Assembly: GCA_945273735.1 (NCBI GenBank)
Contig: CALYPJ010000002.1
Coordinates: 1-64,000, forward strand
DNA from: an uncultured Lactobacillaceae bacterium
GTDB taxonomy: Bacteria > Bacillota > Bacilli > Lactobacillales > Lactobacillaceae
Reading direction: 5' to 3'
Length of the DNA stretch: 64,000 nt
Numbering within the stretch: the first letter of the stretch is position 1; each line of letters starts with the position of its first letter. Of this stretch, positions 16,501 through 27,447 are shown one piece after another. Under the pieces are notes generated by a model that worked only from the letters and a program-made list of their open reading frames with translations, did no database searches and was not told where the DNA came from. A program made the position numbers and the translations under genes.

Positions 16501-18050
16501 TTGGTGGTGAACTTAATAATGAAACTACCCAAAGTCAGGATTTAAAAATTAGAGTAGATACCCAAAAGCCAAAAATTGGAGAGATTAAGTTAACTAAGGA
16601 TGGCAATGACTATTATTTAAAATTTAATCTCAGCGATGAAAATAGTGGATTAGAGAACATGGGTACAGTTGAGGTATCAGTTAATGGTATAAGTCATGAA
16701 TATAATTTAAATGATCCAGATGGTAAGCCTTTATCAACAAAGCCTTTTACTATTAAATTAGTTCCTGAGCAAAGTGCTAATCTACAAGCCGGAAAGAATT
16801 TAGTGGAAGTTGGTGTCTTGGATAATGCAGCTAATTTTGGATATCAAGAATCTCATTTAGTAGCCCCTGGAAAATCTGAACGTGGTTTAATTTTATATAA
16901 CATTCAAAATGGAATGACAATTTCATCTACAACACCAGATGTTGATGCTAAAAATAATTTCATTACGGTAAAAGGATCATACGATCATGACTTTTATCTT
17001 AATGGTCAACCAATCGAGGTCGATAAAGATGGAATGTTTAGTGCTAAAGTCCTTATTCCTAAAGATGGAGTCTTCCGATTTTCAGATGATCCTAAAGGAT
17101 TTCAACTAATTAATAACTTCAGTACTGTAATTGCAATGAAGGTTGCTCCATTAGTAATTAAGGATGCTAATCAAACTATTAGAACTGATCAAAAAAATTA
17201 TGAATTAGCTGGTACTGTCGATCCAGCAATTGAAAAGATTCTAATCAAAGGTCCACAGAAAAATGTTGAAGTACAGAAAATAGACTTTGAAAAAGACCAT
17301 TCATTTAAGGTAGGACTTGACTTAGTATATGGGGTTAATGAATTTACAATAACGGCAAAAGATAAAGATGGTAATGTTACGGATCCAATCAAAGTAACCA
17401 TAATTACAAGTTATGATGATAATCCTGGTAAACAAGTAATCTTTGATGATGATGAAATTGACATTGGTGAAAACAAATTAATTAATACAGAAACTAAAGG
17501 TTTTAATCCAAAAGATGGTAGTTATACTATTACTGGACATTTAAAGAAGCCTGTAGCGACTTTCAAAATTGCGGGAGAAAATGTTGATTATAATCCTTAT
17601 AATCTTAAATTCAGTAAAAAAGTCAAGTTGCCAGCTAATGGTTATAAATCAATTTGGGTCTATGTGGCTGATGAAAAGGGAAAGGCTCTAGTAGACGGTT
17701 CAATTCATTTCTCGATTGATACGACATTACCAACATTGGAATTGGAAAATAGTGATAGTTGGAAGATTGATGAAAAAGGTGATTATCATCTTAGTACTCT
17801 CCAGAGACCTTTTGTAATTAAAGGGACTGCTAGTGATAATTATTCAGGATTTAAGGTATTCATTAATAATAATCTTGTTGCAGTTACTCCAATGCAAGAA
17901 GTATTTACAGTTCAAAATGGCTTTCCTGTAGATTTTGCATATGAAGTTATTCCAGCTCCAGGAATTAATCAATATGAAGTAACATTAGTTGATATGGCAG
18001 GAAATAGGGTTACTAAACGGTTAATTGTTAATTATTTAGGTACCGAGTAA
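13578..18050 (+). CDS. Secreted S8 subtilisin-like proteinase (lactocepin/C5a peptidase type)
   Basis: The 1490-residue protein has a signal peptide (cleavage near AGA, residue 30) and an I9-like propeptide to about 200. The catalytic domain has Asp219 (AILDTGIDP), His286 (HGMHVAGI), oxyanion Asn382 (SAGNSG) and Ser618 (GTSMAAPF). A protease-associated insert occupies about 460-560 (GAVGLVIIDN). Large beta-sandwich regions follow: a Fn3-like A domain at about 690-830, then several Ig-like repeats with IRVDTQKPKIGEI, FSIDTTLPTLELE and similar strands. HGMHVAGI and the layout match the cell-envelope proteinases that feed peptides to lactic acid bacteria. It ends YLGTE with no LPXTG, SLAP or LysM anchor, and a terminator follows, so it is probably released or held non-covalently. 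No prtM-type maturase is adjacent. Confidence 0.95.
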   Translation: MQKKLSRILGILGSVLLLSPPLVQVQTAGAVTTDSPIKSVATGEKQLENKLRSASSKRKEQINQKYFNAVKDQLAARGADVSNLNLEQVKDQPVKVIVELKSQPAFKENITPTGSNTSVQQIDQASNQVINQQSETKKQVENITGTKVRRKYGYLFNGFSIMAKPSQIAQIKKVTGVKNVSIAKVYYPQDNSANELANVQKVWESNHLKGEGMVIAILDTGIDPTHKDLRISDPSKEKISVNQGNNLAKTLGYGKACNDKVPFAYNYADGTDQTIWDTGTTMHGMHVAGIAAANGEGDDPIKAAKGVAPEAQLLDLKVFSNTSSGATSDDLISAIEDSVKLGADIMNMSLGSTAGDVDSKDPEQIAIVNATRQGVIPVISAGNSGLSNSAKGDNVPFYKAPDTATVGSPGVSPEAITVASAENSTLITNVTKIVDDKNQDIIGHSIVGQLSKTAKFEDVSGHAFYIAKNGKDGLPGIGNPEDFDAGVKDKIAVVARGAIAFTAKQKNAKAAGAVGLVIIDNNPNNSNQGFAWLEDFPTLGVTTSDGKDLIKVIAATPDKTYKITVSKQQVPNKDQGKMSTFTSFGPNSNLSFKPDVTAPGGQIWSMANGDKYQNMSGTSMAAPFIAGATAIMVESLQKEGIQLNKDQLTKFAKISLMNTAKPMLNLSDNGNVVSPRQQGSGMIQLDKAVDNRVTATTPEGDAAFSLKEIGASTQMIVTLNNRSNKEIKYTFNNHGGPWTSSDELNKAIGEVQIAGASLTTDKGSITVPANGSVNVTVNLSLPMNLEKQKFVEGYIGFDSETAPNLVVPYLGFYGNWDQVQTIDKPAFEDESVFGGGYFQDKDGNILGSDLPADQRGDQNNAPDFSSDTNRLKSYIKPDTVAISPNDDGHQDDAYPTYYLLKNCRNPLFEVFNEQGKSVKVLYKDTYLRKSFYDANGGSFTTVSDTQLGWNGKAWDKAKGKELPVTDGVYTYRFKVGGELNNETTQSQDLKIRVDTQKPKIGEIKLTKDGNDYYLKFNLSDENSGLENMGTVEVSVNGISHEYNLNDPDGKPLSTKPFTIKLVPEQSANLQAGKNLVEVGVLDNAANFGYQESHLVAPGKSERGLILYNIQNGMTISSTTPDVDAKNNFITVKGSYDHDFYLNGQPIEVDKDGMFSAKVLIPKDGVFRFSDDPKGFQLINNFSTVIAMKVAPLVIKDANQTIRTDQKNYELAGTVDPAIEKILIKGPQKNVEVQKIDFEKDHSFKVGLDLVYGVNEFTITAKDKDGNVTDPIKVTIITSYDDNPGKQVIFDDDEIDIGENKLINTETKGFNPKDGSYTITGHLKKPVATFKIAGENVDYNPYNLKFSKKVKLPANGYKSIWVYVADEKGKALVDGSIHFSIDTTLPTLELENSDSWKIDEKGDYHLSTLQRPFVIKGTASDNYSGFKVFINNNLVAVTPMQEVFTVQNGFPVDFAYEVIPAPGINQYEVTLVDMAGNRVTKRLIVNYLGTE

Positions 18051-18065
18051 TCTACTTTAATTCTT

Positions 18066-18103
18066 TAAAAATCGTCTTCTATGCTTAGAGGACGATTTTT
18101 TTC
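18066..18103 (+). terminator. Terminator of the proteinase gene
   Basis: AAAAATCGTC...GACGATTTTTTT stem, with an inner TCT/AGA pairing around ATGCTT, followed by T residues, 16 bases after the stop codon. It shows that the proteinase frame genuinely ends here. Confidence 0.85.
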
Positions 18104-18145
18104 GATAATTTATTTCATATTTAATATAAAAAATATAGGAAAATA

Positions 18146-18859
18146 ATGTTTAATAAAGAACAGCAACAACTAATCAATCTAATTTATCATTATTTAGCAC
18201 CGGGATCTCAAGTTGTTGCAGTTAACTATTCGGGAAATAAAAATAGCATTTATTTGTTAATTAAATTACCATCAAGCAAAAAAATGTTAAATTGGGTCAC
18301 CTTACGTGTAGGTAATCATCCTAGTTGGTTAGATGATTCTTATCAATTAAAAATAACTTGGCCCATAAATGGTAAGAATTCTCAATTAGAATTGGAAAGT
18401 AAACTAGGGTTGCAGAATTTACAAAAATATTCCTATCAGTTAAGTAATTTTGAATTAGCAGTACTAAAGCAAAGTCTAATTTTAAATCATGCAGGATTAA
18501 TTTGGCTTTTACGTATGTCAGAAACGATGGCCCAATCTCATAAAAACAAGAGTTTTAGTTTGATTAAAGATTTTTCCAAATTATCACTGTTTCTTGGATG
18601 GCGCAATAATTATAATCATTTTTTATTGCCAATAAATTGCCCTCAATTTTTAAGGACACTATTAGAATTATTTGGGAAAAATTTTTGGTTTGGACAATTT
18701 TCAAGTAAACAGATGTTGAAACTTTTGCCAACTCAACAATGGTTGGATCCAGTTTTTCAAATAGAAAATCGTAAATTTAGTTGGCAAAAAGAAATTGCAC
18801 AAAATTTAGGTTTGAATTTTTTAGAAAAAACAGCTTATGCGATTAAACAAGTTGAATAA
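18146..18859 (+). CDS. Uncharacterised protein, 237 aa
   Basis: I do not recognise a family. The N-terminal 90 residues look like an alpha/beta unit (LINLIYHYLAPGSQVVAVNYSG, then strands with NWVTLRVGNHPSW). The C-terminal part is helical and rich in Leu, Phe and Trp (LLPINCPQFLRTLLELF). There is no signal peptide and no clear membrane segment, so it should be cytoplasmic. It is a single gene between two terminators with a modest AGGAAA ribosome binding site 4 bases before the ATG. Codon use matches its neighbours. It is expressed alone, so context gives no functional hint. Confidence 0.75.
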   Translation: MFNKEQQQLINLIYHYLAPGSQVVAVNYSGNKNSIYLLIKLPSSKKMLNWVTLRVGNHPSWLDDSYQLKITWPINGKNSQLELESKLGLQNLQKYSYQLSNFELAVLKQSLILNHAGLIWLLRMSETMAQSHKNKSFSLIKDFSKLSLFLGWRNNYNHFLLPINCPQFLRTLLELFGKNFWFGQFSSKQMLKLLPTQQWLDPVFQIENRKFSWQKEIAQNLGLNFLEKTAYAIKQVE

Positions 18860-18880
18860 TTTTTTTTGGTAAGAAAATAA

Positions 18881-18914
18881 AAAAAGTCTTAATTTAGATT
18901 AAGACTTTTTTTTC
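18881..18914. terminator. Bidirectional terminator
   Basis: AAAAAGTCTTAAT and ATTAAGACTTTTT form a perfect 13-bp stem around TTAG, between two convergent genes. T-runs occur on both strands. Confidence 0.9.
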
Positions 18915-18925
18915 TTAGAATAATT

Positions 18926-19921
18926 TTATTCTTGAATAAGATTTTTAGTAGTTCCAGTTGTTAAAACATCATGGAAATTTTCGTAGCTAATTTGAATCAT
19001 ATCAATTAAGGCTTTTTTAGTATATGAACCAATGTGAGGTGTAATTAACACTCTTGGGTAAAGATTTATTAATTCCTGTAGTTGAGGATCATTAATTTTT
19101 GTCACTTTTTGCCCGAAATAATCTTTTTCGTGAGTAATTACGTCAGTAGCAAATCCTCCCAATTGCTTTTTCTTAATTGCGGAAATAATATCAGAAGTTT
19201 TAACAATTTCAGCTCGAGCGGTATTAACTAGAAGTGCTGTTGGTTTCATTAAAGAAATTAATTCAGAATTGATAAATTGATCATTTTTCCCTGGAAAATA
19301 AGGAACATGTAAAGAAATAATATCAGATTGGGCAAATAAATCCTCTTGTTTAACAAATTTAACTATTTTTTTGGCTTCAGCTGATTGATAGACATCATAA
19401 CCTAAAACAGTTGATCCTAAAGCTTTATAGTTTTTGGCTTCAGTTAGCCCAATATGGCCAGTACCGACAATCCCAATTGTTAAATCCGGAATTTCCAAAC
19501 TAAATTCTTCTGGAGTTATCCGGAAGTCCATGTTTTTACTGTTAAAGGTTGCTAAACTAACATGTCGTTGTAAAGAAAGGCCTAAGGTAAAAGCTAAATC
19601 AGCAACTGCGTGAGGTGAATAAGCAGGTACTCGAGCGACAAGTTGGTGATTTTTATGAGCGGCGGCTAAGTCAATATGATTATAACCGACAGTTCGTGTA
19701 AAAACGTATTTAATACCCCATTTCTTCATTTGATCTAAGTTGGTTTTATCTGCAACGCAGTTAGCCCGCAGTAAAACTCCATCCATTCCTTTAGTAGTCT
19801 CAATATTATCATGGCTAAGTAATTCTGGAATTAATTTCAATTCATAATGATTTTTATTTAATTCATTAAAATAGGGAATTTCGGTATTTCTAACTCCATA
19901 AGCTACAATTTTAAAACTCAT
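18926..19921 (-). CDS. D-2-hydroxyacid dehydrogenase (D-lactate/D-hydroxyisocaproate type)
   Basis: The 331-residue NAD-dependent enzyme has the Rossmann signature GIVGTGHIG (about 149-157), the substrate-binding arginine in NTARAEIV, the acid-base region ATDVITHEKDYF and the catalytic histidine in TPHIGSYT. The length and the start (KIVAYGVRNTEIPYF) match the D-lactate and D-2-hydroxyisocaproate dehydrogenase group. True D-LDH usually has TPHTAFYT around the histidine, so the substrate may be a branched 2-keto acid or pyruvate. It is the second gene of a leftward pair with an AEC transporter, 14 bases downstream, which suggests the transporter moves the hydroxyacid or keto acid. Confidence 0.9.
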   Translation of the reverse strand: MSFKIVAYGVRNTEIPYFNELNKNHYELKLIPELLSHDNIETTKGMDGVLLRANCVADKTNLDQMKKWGIKYVFTRTVGYNHIDLAAAHKNHQLVARVPAYSPHAVADLAFTLGLSLQRHVSLATFNSKNMDFRITPEEFSLEIPDLTIGIVGTGHIGLTEAKNYKALGSTVLGYDVYQSAEAKKIVKFVKQEDLFAQSDIISLHVPYFPGKNDQFINSELISLMKPTALLVNTARAEIVKTSDIISAIKKKQLGGFATDVITHEKDYFGQKVTKINDPQLQELINLYPRVLITPHIGSYTKKALIDMIQISYENFHDVLTTGTTKNLIQE

Positions 19922-19935
19922 TTTTTATCATCCTT

Positions 19936-20994
19936 TTAAAATAATCCTGCTGTACCAATAAAAGTAATTACAATAATCCAAATTGGAATCATCACGACAG
20001 AACCTAAAGTTGAAAGAAAAGAAGCGTTGGAAGTCATTACTGCTTCGCGATCAAAACCAATTGCATAAGAAGAAACCACGGCAGCAGTAGGCGTTGCCAT
20101 CATAATGGTCATGGTTGCTAAAGCAGTTAAATCGATTGGCATGATATTAACTACTTTTAAAATTATTAGTAAACCGAAGGTGATTAAAGGTACGATTAAA
20201 GTTTTCATAAATGTGTAGTACCAAGAGATTTTACTACTTGTGGCTTCTTTAACACTAATTTCACCTAAAGTAGAACCAATTGCTAACCAAGCTAAAGGTG
20301 AGGCCAGGCTTGCAAGGTATGAAAGTGGTTTATAGATCCAAGGTGCAGTAACGTCAATTCGATAAAATGCTACATTTACCATGGTTTTAGTAGTGGGACT
20401 AATCCCACTAATCTTGGGCATATACGGCTGAATAATCCAAAGAATTAAACCGCAGAAAGTAGCCAGTACTACGGGATTTAAGAACATTTGTTTAATATTT
20501 TTTTTATCCATTTTTAAACCGCTCATTACAATATAAGCGTAAGAATAAAGGAAAATTCGATAACCAATATTGAAAATTGAAGCATACATTGCACCTTTTT
20601 GGCCATAAATAGCAGCTACAATTGGAATACCAAAAAATGTTGTCGAACCAAATGTGGTTAAAACACTTAGAACTGTTCGTTTACTTTTGTCATATTTTAT
20701 ATAGAACCAAGGCGTAACAAAAATTAAAATAATATAAATTAATATTCCGAAAATTAAGACGTTAATTCCATGTCTTAAGGTTTTTTGATCAATAGGTACC
20801 ATAAAAGAGTTAAAGGCTAAAGCAGGTAGTGAAACCGTTAAAACAACTTTGGTCATTATTTTGCCAAATTTATTATCAAATATCCCTTTTTTTCGCAAAA
20901 TAAAACCTAAAAGAATAATAAACAATGTTGAAGATATTGCGCTAATAATATCCATATTGGTGAAAGTTGCCTTTAGAACCGTCGCTAACTTCAT
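19936..20994 (-). CDS. AEC family transporter (malate/hydroxyacid permease type)
   Basis: The 352-residue protein has about ten membrane spans, an internal repeat with 5+5 layout, and AEC landmarks such as LTVSLPALAFNSFM (about 51-64) and MATPTAAVVSSYAIGFD near 300. The family includes the malate permease MleP and auxin efflux carriers. The ribosome binding site is AAGGAG. It precedes a D-2-hydroxyacid dehydrogenase gene in a two-gene leftward operon. A 2-hydroxy- or dicarboxylic acid substrate is a reasonable inference; direction of transport cannot be read. The 406-base gap upstream (20995-21400) holds this operon's promoter region and the divergent gapA promoter and leader. Confidence 0.9.
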   Translation of the reverse strand: MKLATVLKATFTNMDIISAISSTLFIILLGFILRKKGIFDNKFGKIMTKVVLTVSLPALAFNSFMVPIDQKTLRHGINVLIFGILIYIILIFVTPWFYIKYDKSKRTVLSVLTTFGSTTFFGIPIVAAIYGQKGAMYASIFNIGYRIFLYSYAYIVMSGLKMDKKNIKQMFLNPVVLATFCGLILWIIQPYMPKISGISPTTKTMVNVAFYRIDVTAPWIYKPLSYLASLASPLAWLAIGSTLGEISVKEATSSKISWYYTFMKTLIVPLITFGLLIILKVVNIMPIDLTALATMTIMMATPTAAVVSSYAIGFDREAVMTSNASFLSTLGSVVMIPIWIIVITFIGTAGLF

Positions 20995-21250
20995 ATTTTT
21001 CTCCTTAAATCACAAATTGCTTATATTATATTTGAATGATAATTAAAGAGCAATAATAATGTTAGACAATAATAATAAGCCTATGAAGCAAATTTGCATT
21101 ACTTAAATTTAAAAATAAAAATATTACCGTATTATTTTTAATTAAAATTGAACTAACTAATTAAAAAACAATATTAAAAATTAAATTAAATTAAAAAAGT
21201 AATAAGACTTCATTTTAAATAAAATTTTCTTAAATTTAGAATTAAGCTTC

Positions 21251-21279
21251 TAGCAAATATTAGGGATTAGTGGTATTAT
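21251..21279 (+). promoter_or_regulatory. Candidate gapA promoter
   Basis: TATTAT (21274-21279) preceded by TAGTGG, with TAGCAA (21251-21256) 17 bases upstream. It would start RNA near 21285, immediately before the structured leader. The -35 is weak. No cre site is obvious. Confidence 0.5.
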
Positions 21280-21288
21280 TTTGATGGT

Positions 21289-21366
21289 CGATAGGGCTAA
21301 AGGTACCTATCGCTTAAGCATTGGCTTAATAGCATTTTTGTTATTTAAAGGGCCTTTAGACCCTAT
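21289..21366 (+). promoter_or_regulatory. Structured gapA 5' leader with two alternative helices
   Basis: Form 1: CGATAGG (21289-21295) pairs with CCTATCG (21306-21312). Form 2: ATAGGGCTAAAGG (21291-21303) pairs with CCTTTAG-A-CCCTAT (21353-21366), a 13-bp helix with one bulged A. The two share the same 5' strand and exclude each other. TTAAGC/GCTTAA (21314-21319 and 21324-21329) forms an inner hairpin in form 2. The gapA ribosome binding site AAGGAGGAA lies 16 bases after the structure. This could be a 5' stabiliser of an abundant mRNA or a regulatory switch. Confidence 0.55.
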
Positions 21367-21400
21367 ATAAGATAAATTCCTAAGGAGGAACTGTTAAAGT

Positions 21401-22429
21401 ATGACAGTAAAAATTGGTATTAACGGATTTGGACGTATTGGTCGTTTAGCTTTTCGCAGAATTTTAGAACTTGGTGATAAAAGTAACGATATTGAAGTTG
21501 TAGCGATTAACGATCTTACTTCACCTGCTCTTTTAGCTCACTTGTTGAAATATGATTCAACTCATGGAACCTTACAAGCAGACGTTAGTGCAACGGATGA
21601 TAGTATTGTCGTAAATGGTAAAAATTATCGGGTTTATGCCGAACCAGATGCAAGCAAATTACCATGGGTAAAAAATGATGGTGTTGATTTTGTTCTTGAA
21701 TGTACTGGATTCTATACTTCAGCTGAAAAATCACAAGCACATTTGGATGCTGGAGCAAAACGTGTTTTAATTTCTGCACCTGCAGGTAAAATTAAGACAA
21801 TCGTTTATGGCGTAAACGATGATCAATTAAATAGTGATGATCGAATTGTTTCTGCTGGTTCATGTACAACTAACTGTTTAGCTCCAATGGTTAATGCCAT
21901 TGATAAAGAATTTGGAATTAAAGTTGGAACAATGACTACAATTCATGCCTTTACTTCAACTCAAATGATTCTTGACGGTCCTGTTCGTGGTGGTAACAAG
22001 CGTGGAGCTCGTACTGCTTCTAATAATACAATTCCTCATTCAACTGGTGCTGCTAAAGCTATTGGTTTGGTTTGCCCTTCAGTTGATGGTAAATTGCAAG
22101 GACATGCTCAACGTGTTCCTGTTGTTGATGGTTCATTAACAGAATTAGTTTCAATCTTGAATAAAGGTAACGTCACTGCAGATCAAGTTAATGAAGCTAT
22201 TCATAAATATGCAAACGAAAATAACGATTCATTTGGTTGGAATGCTGATGAAATTGTTTCTTCTGATATTATCAATGATACTCATGGTTCAGTATTTGAT
22301 CCAACTCAAACAGAAGTTACAACTAGTCCAGATGGTTCTCAATTAGTAAAGACAGTTGCTTGGTATGATAACGAGTACGGCTTTACTTGCCAAATGGTAC
22401 GGACACTTCTCAAGTTTGCTACTCTTTAA
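21401..22429 (+). CDS. gapA: Glyceraldehyde-3-phosphate dehydrogenase
   Basis: The 342-residue NAD-dependent enzyme has [10 protein letters not shown] (6-15), the catalytic Cys155 in SAGSCTTNC and His182 in [10 protein letters not shown], followed by the phosphate-binding [17 protein letters not shown] segment. It oxidises glyceraldehyde 3-phosphate to 1,3-bisphosphoglycerate. It heads the gapA-pgk-tpiA-eno cluster, has a strong ribosome binding site and a long leader, and is followed by a partial terminator that should leave it more abundant than pgk. The regulator CggR, often encoded just upstream in Firmicutes, is absent here: the upstream gene is a divergent AEC transporter. Confidence 0.99.
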   Translation: MTVKIGINGFGRIGRLAFRRILELGDKSNDIEVVAINDLTSPALLAHLLKYDSTHGTLQADVSATDDSIVVNGKNYRVYAEPDASKLPWVKNDGVDFVLECTGFYTSAEKSQAHLDAGAKRVLISAPAGKIKTIVYGVNDDQLNSDDRIVSAGSCTTNCLAPMVNAIDKEFGIKVGTMTTIHAFTSTQMILDGPVRGGNKRGARTASNNTIPHSTGAAKAIGLVCPSVDGKLQGHAQRVPVVDGSLTELVSILNKGNVTADQVNEAIHKYANENNDSFGWNADEIVSSDIINDTHGSVFDPTQTEVTTSPDGSQLVKTVAWYDNEYGFTCQMVRTLLKFATL

Positions 22430-22441
22430 TAGAGTAATGAT

Positions 22442-22479
22442 GAAGACGGGTAGTTTATTTGGCTATTCGTCTTTTTTTA
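22442..22479 (+). terminator. Partial terminator/attenuator between gapA and pgk
   Basis: AAGACG...CGTCTTTTTTT with an inner TAG/CTA pairing, followed by T7. It is an imperfect hairpin and no new promoter is clear before pgk, so partial read-through is likely, giving more gapA than pgk message. Confidence 0.65.
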
Positions 22480-22498
22480 TGGATAAGGAGAAAAAGAT

Positions 22499-24477
<1,979 letters not shown>

Positions 24478-24527
24478 TATTTTATTTTGCTAACTGATTA
24501 GTTACAATAAAGATGTTAAATCAATAA

Positions 24528-25853
<1,326 letters not shown>

Positions 25854-25870
25854 TTAATTTTTTAATTTTT

Positions 25871-25916
25871 AAAAAAAGCCCGGTCTTGATTTTGTTTCAA
25901 GATTGGGTTTTTTTAT
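25871..25916 (+). terminator. Terminator of the gapA-eno cluster
   Basis: An imperfect GC-containing stem, AAAGCCCGGTCTTGA pairing with TCAAGATTGGGTTTTTTT, followed by T residues. Confidence 0.85.
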
Positions 25917-25987
25917 TTATAGATATTTTAAAATTTGAATTTAAAATAAATAATGTTGGATATGATTTAAAGTTGTATTATTAAGAT

Positions 25988-27376
25988 ATGAATGAATTAT
26001 CAAAACTGACAACAAATAGCTCACAAACTGAGTTAATTAAAATGGGTCTTTTACTTCGGGAGCAAATCAATTTTGCTGAAATAGGACATTTCCATACAGT
26101 TAATCGTGATGTTGTACAAATTGATGAAAATGCACGAAAAGTTCTAGTACCTGAATTAATTCCTCAACGAATTGAACGAATGCGCGCTTCAACGTTTGCT
26201 TTTTTTCGCGGTTCTGCTAAATTAATGTCTTTAGATCTTTTGGAACAAAAAAATACAGGCATAAAAATTGTGATTTGTGGTGATGCTCATTTGGAAAATT
26301 TTGGTTTCTATGCTTCTCCTGAACGTAATCTTTTATTTGATTTGAATGATTTCGATGAAGCAGGATACAAAGATTGGGAATGGGATTTAAGACGTTTTTT
26401 GGTAAGTATTTTTTTGGCTGGAAGGATCAATGATTTTAAACAAAGTAAAATGCTCGACGTAGCAGTTAATGCTTGTCGTTCTTATCGTTATGGGTTAAAA
26501 GAAATGTTTGAAATGCCAGCTTTAAACCGATTTTATCGTCAAACTGAGTTTGAATCAGCTTTCAATCATTTAAAATTTAAAGAGAAAGACGTTAATCTTT
26601 TTCAGTCGATTGTAGCTAAAGCTCGAAATCGAACAGCAGAACAAGTGGTTGAGAAGTATACCCAAGTTGATGAAATGGGTAATTTAGCTTTTAATGAAGA
26701 ACCACCAAGACGAATTCACATTAGTAAGGATCGTTACAATGATTTAATTCGGGGATTAAAGAGATATCTGTTAACAGTAAGGACAGATGTTGCAGTTTTA
26801 TTATCGGAATATAAAATATTAGATATTGTACGTCATAGTGTTGGAATAGGTAGTTACGGAACTCTATGTTATTTGGTTTTATTACAACATAGTGATGGGA
26901 CTCATTTGATTTTACAAATTAAAGAAGCTTTACCGACAATTGGTGAAACAAGTCGTGAAATTTTACATTTTCAAGCTAATCAAATAATTTCTGAAGGTCA
27001 GCGAATAACTGCTTCTCAAAAAATTCTTCAAAGTGCTTTTGATCCCTTTTTAGGTTATTTTAATTTAAATAATCAAAGTTTCTATGTTCGACAGTTTCGG
27101 GATATGAAAGAGTCGTTTGAACTTGATAAATTAAATGTTCGACAATTTGAACTATATTCAGAAATTTGTGGATATCTTTTAGCAGCAGCTCATGTCCAAA
27201 GTCCTTTAGCGGCATGTATTTATGGCTATGTTGGAGATAGTTCTGAATTTGATGAACAAATGGTAAGTTGGGCACAGGCTTATGCTGCTCAAGTGCAGAT
27301 TGATTATACTCAATTTATGCAAGCTACAAATAAGTTTGTAAATAATAAAGAAAAAGTTAAAAAAAAGAAGAAATAG
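25988..27376 (+). CDS. DUF2252 family protein
   Basis: The 462-residue protein matches DUF2252 by RASTFAFFRGSAKLM (about 60-74), CGDAHLENFGFY (about 97-108) and FDLNDFDEAGYKDWEWDLRR (about 117-136). This fold resembles aminoglycoside-phosphotransferase-like kinases, with the DAH and DFD motifs as likely metal or nucleotide ligands. No substrate is known. There is no Shine-Dalgarno before the ATG; the likely -10 (TATGAT, about 25960) puts the RNA start very near the start codon. It sits between eno and recA. In many lactobacilli cinA occupies the place before recA, so this is an unusual neighbour. The last residues are a Lys run (VKKKKK). Confidence 0.9.
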   Translation: MNELSKLTTNSSQTELIKMGLLLREQINFAEIGHFHTVNRDVVQIDENARKVLVPELIPQRIERMRASTFAFFRGSAKLMSLDLLEQKNTGIKIVICGDAHLENFGFYASPERNLLFDLNDFDEAGYKDWEWDLRRFLVSIFLAGRINDFKQSKMLDVAVNACRSYRYGLKEMFEMPALNRFYRQTEFESAFNHLKFKEKDVNLFQSIVAKARNRTAEQVVEKYTQVDEMGNLAFNEEPPRRIHISKDRYNDLIRGLKRYLLTVRTDVAVLLSEYKILDIVRHSVGIGSYGTLCYLVLLQHSDGTHLILQIKEALPTIGETSREILHFQANQIISEGQRITASQKILQSAFDPFLGYFNLNNQSFYVRQFRDMKESFELDKLNVRQFELYSEICGYLLAAAHVQSPLAACIYGYVGDSSEFDEQMVSWAQAYAAQVQIDYTQFMQATNKFVNNKEKVKKKKK

Positions 27377-27377
27377 T

Positions 27378-27419
27378 TTGCGTAATCATTTATGAAAGAA
27401 TATAATAGAACAAATGTTC
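27378..27419 (+). promoter_or_regulatory. recA promoter with perfect LexA (SOS) box
   Basis: TTGCGT (27378-27383), a 17-base spacer and TATAAT (27401-27406) form the promoter. GAACAAATGTTC (27408-27419), a perfect GAAC-N4-GTTC box, begins 1 base after the -10 and would cover the transcription start. Confidence 0.9.
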
Positions 27420-27447
27420 TAAATGATAATTTTTGGATGGAGTATAT

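Noticed and set aside
20995..21250. Small RNA or hidden gene in the AT-rich gap between the AEC transporter gene and gapA
   Set aside because: No open frame with a ribosome binding site, and no hairpin with a T-run, until the gapA promoter region.
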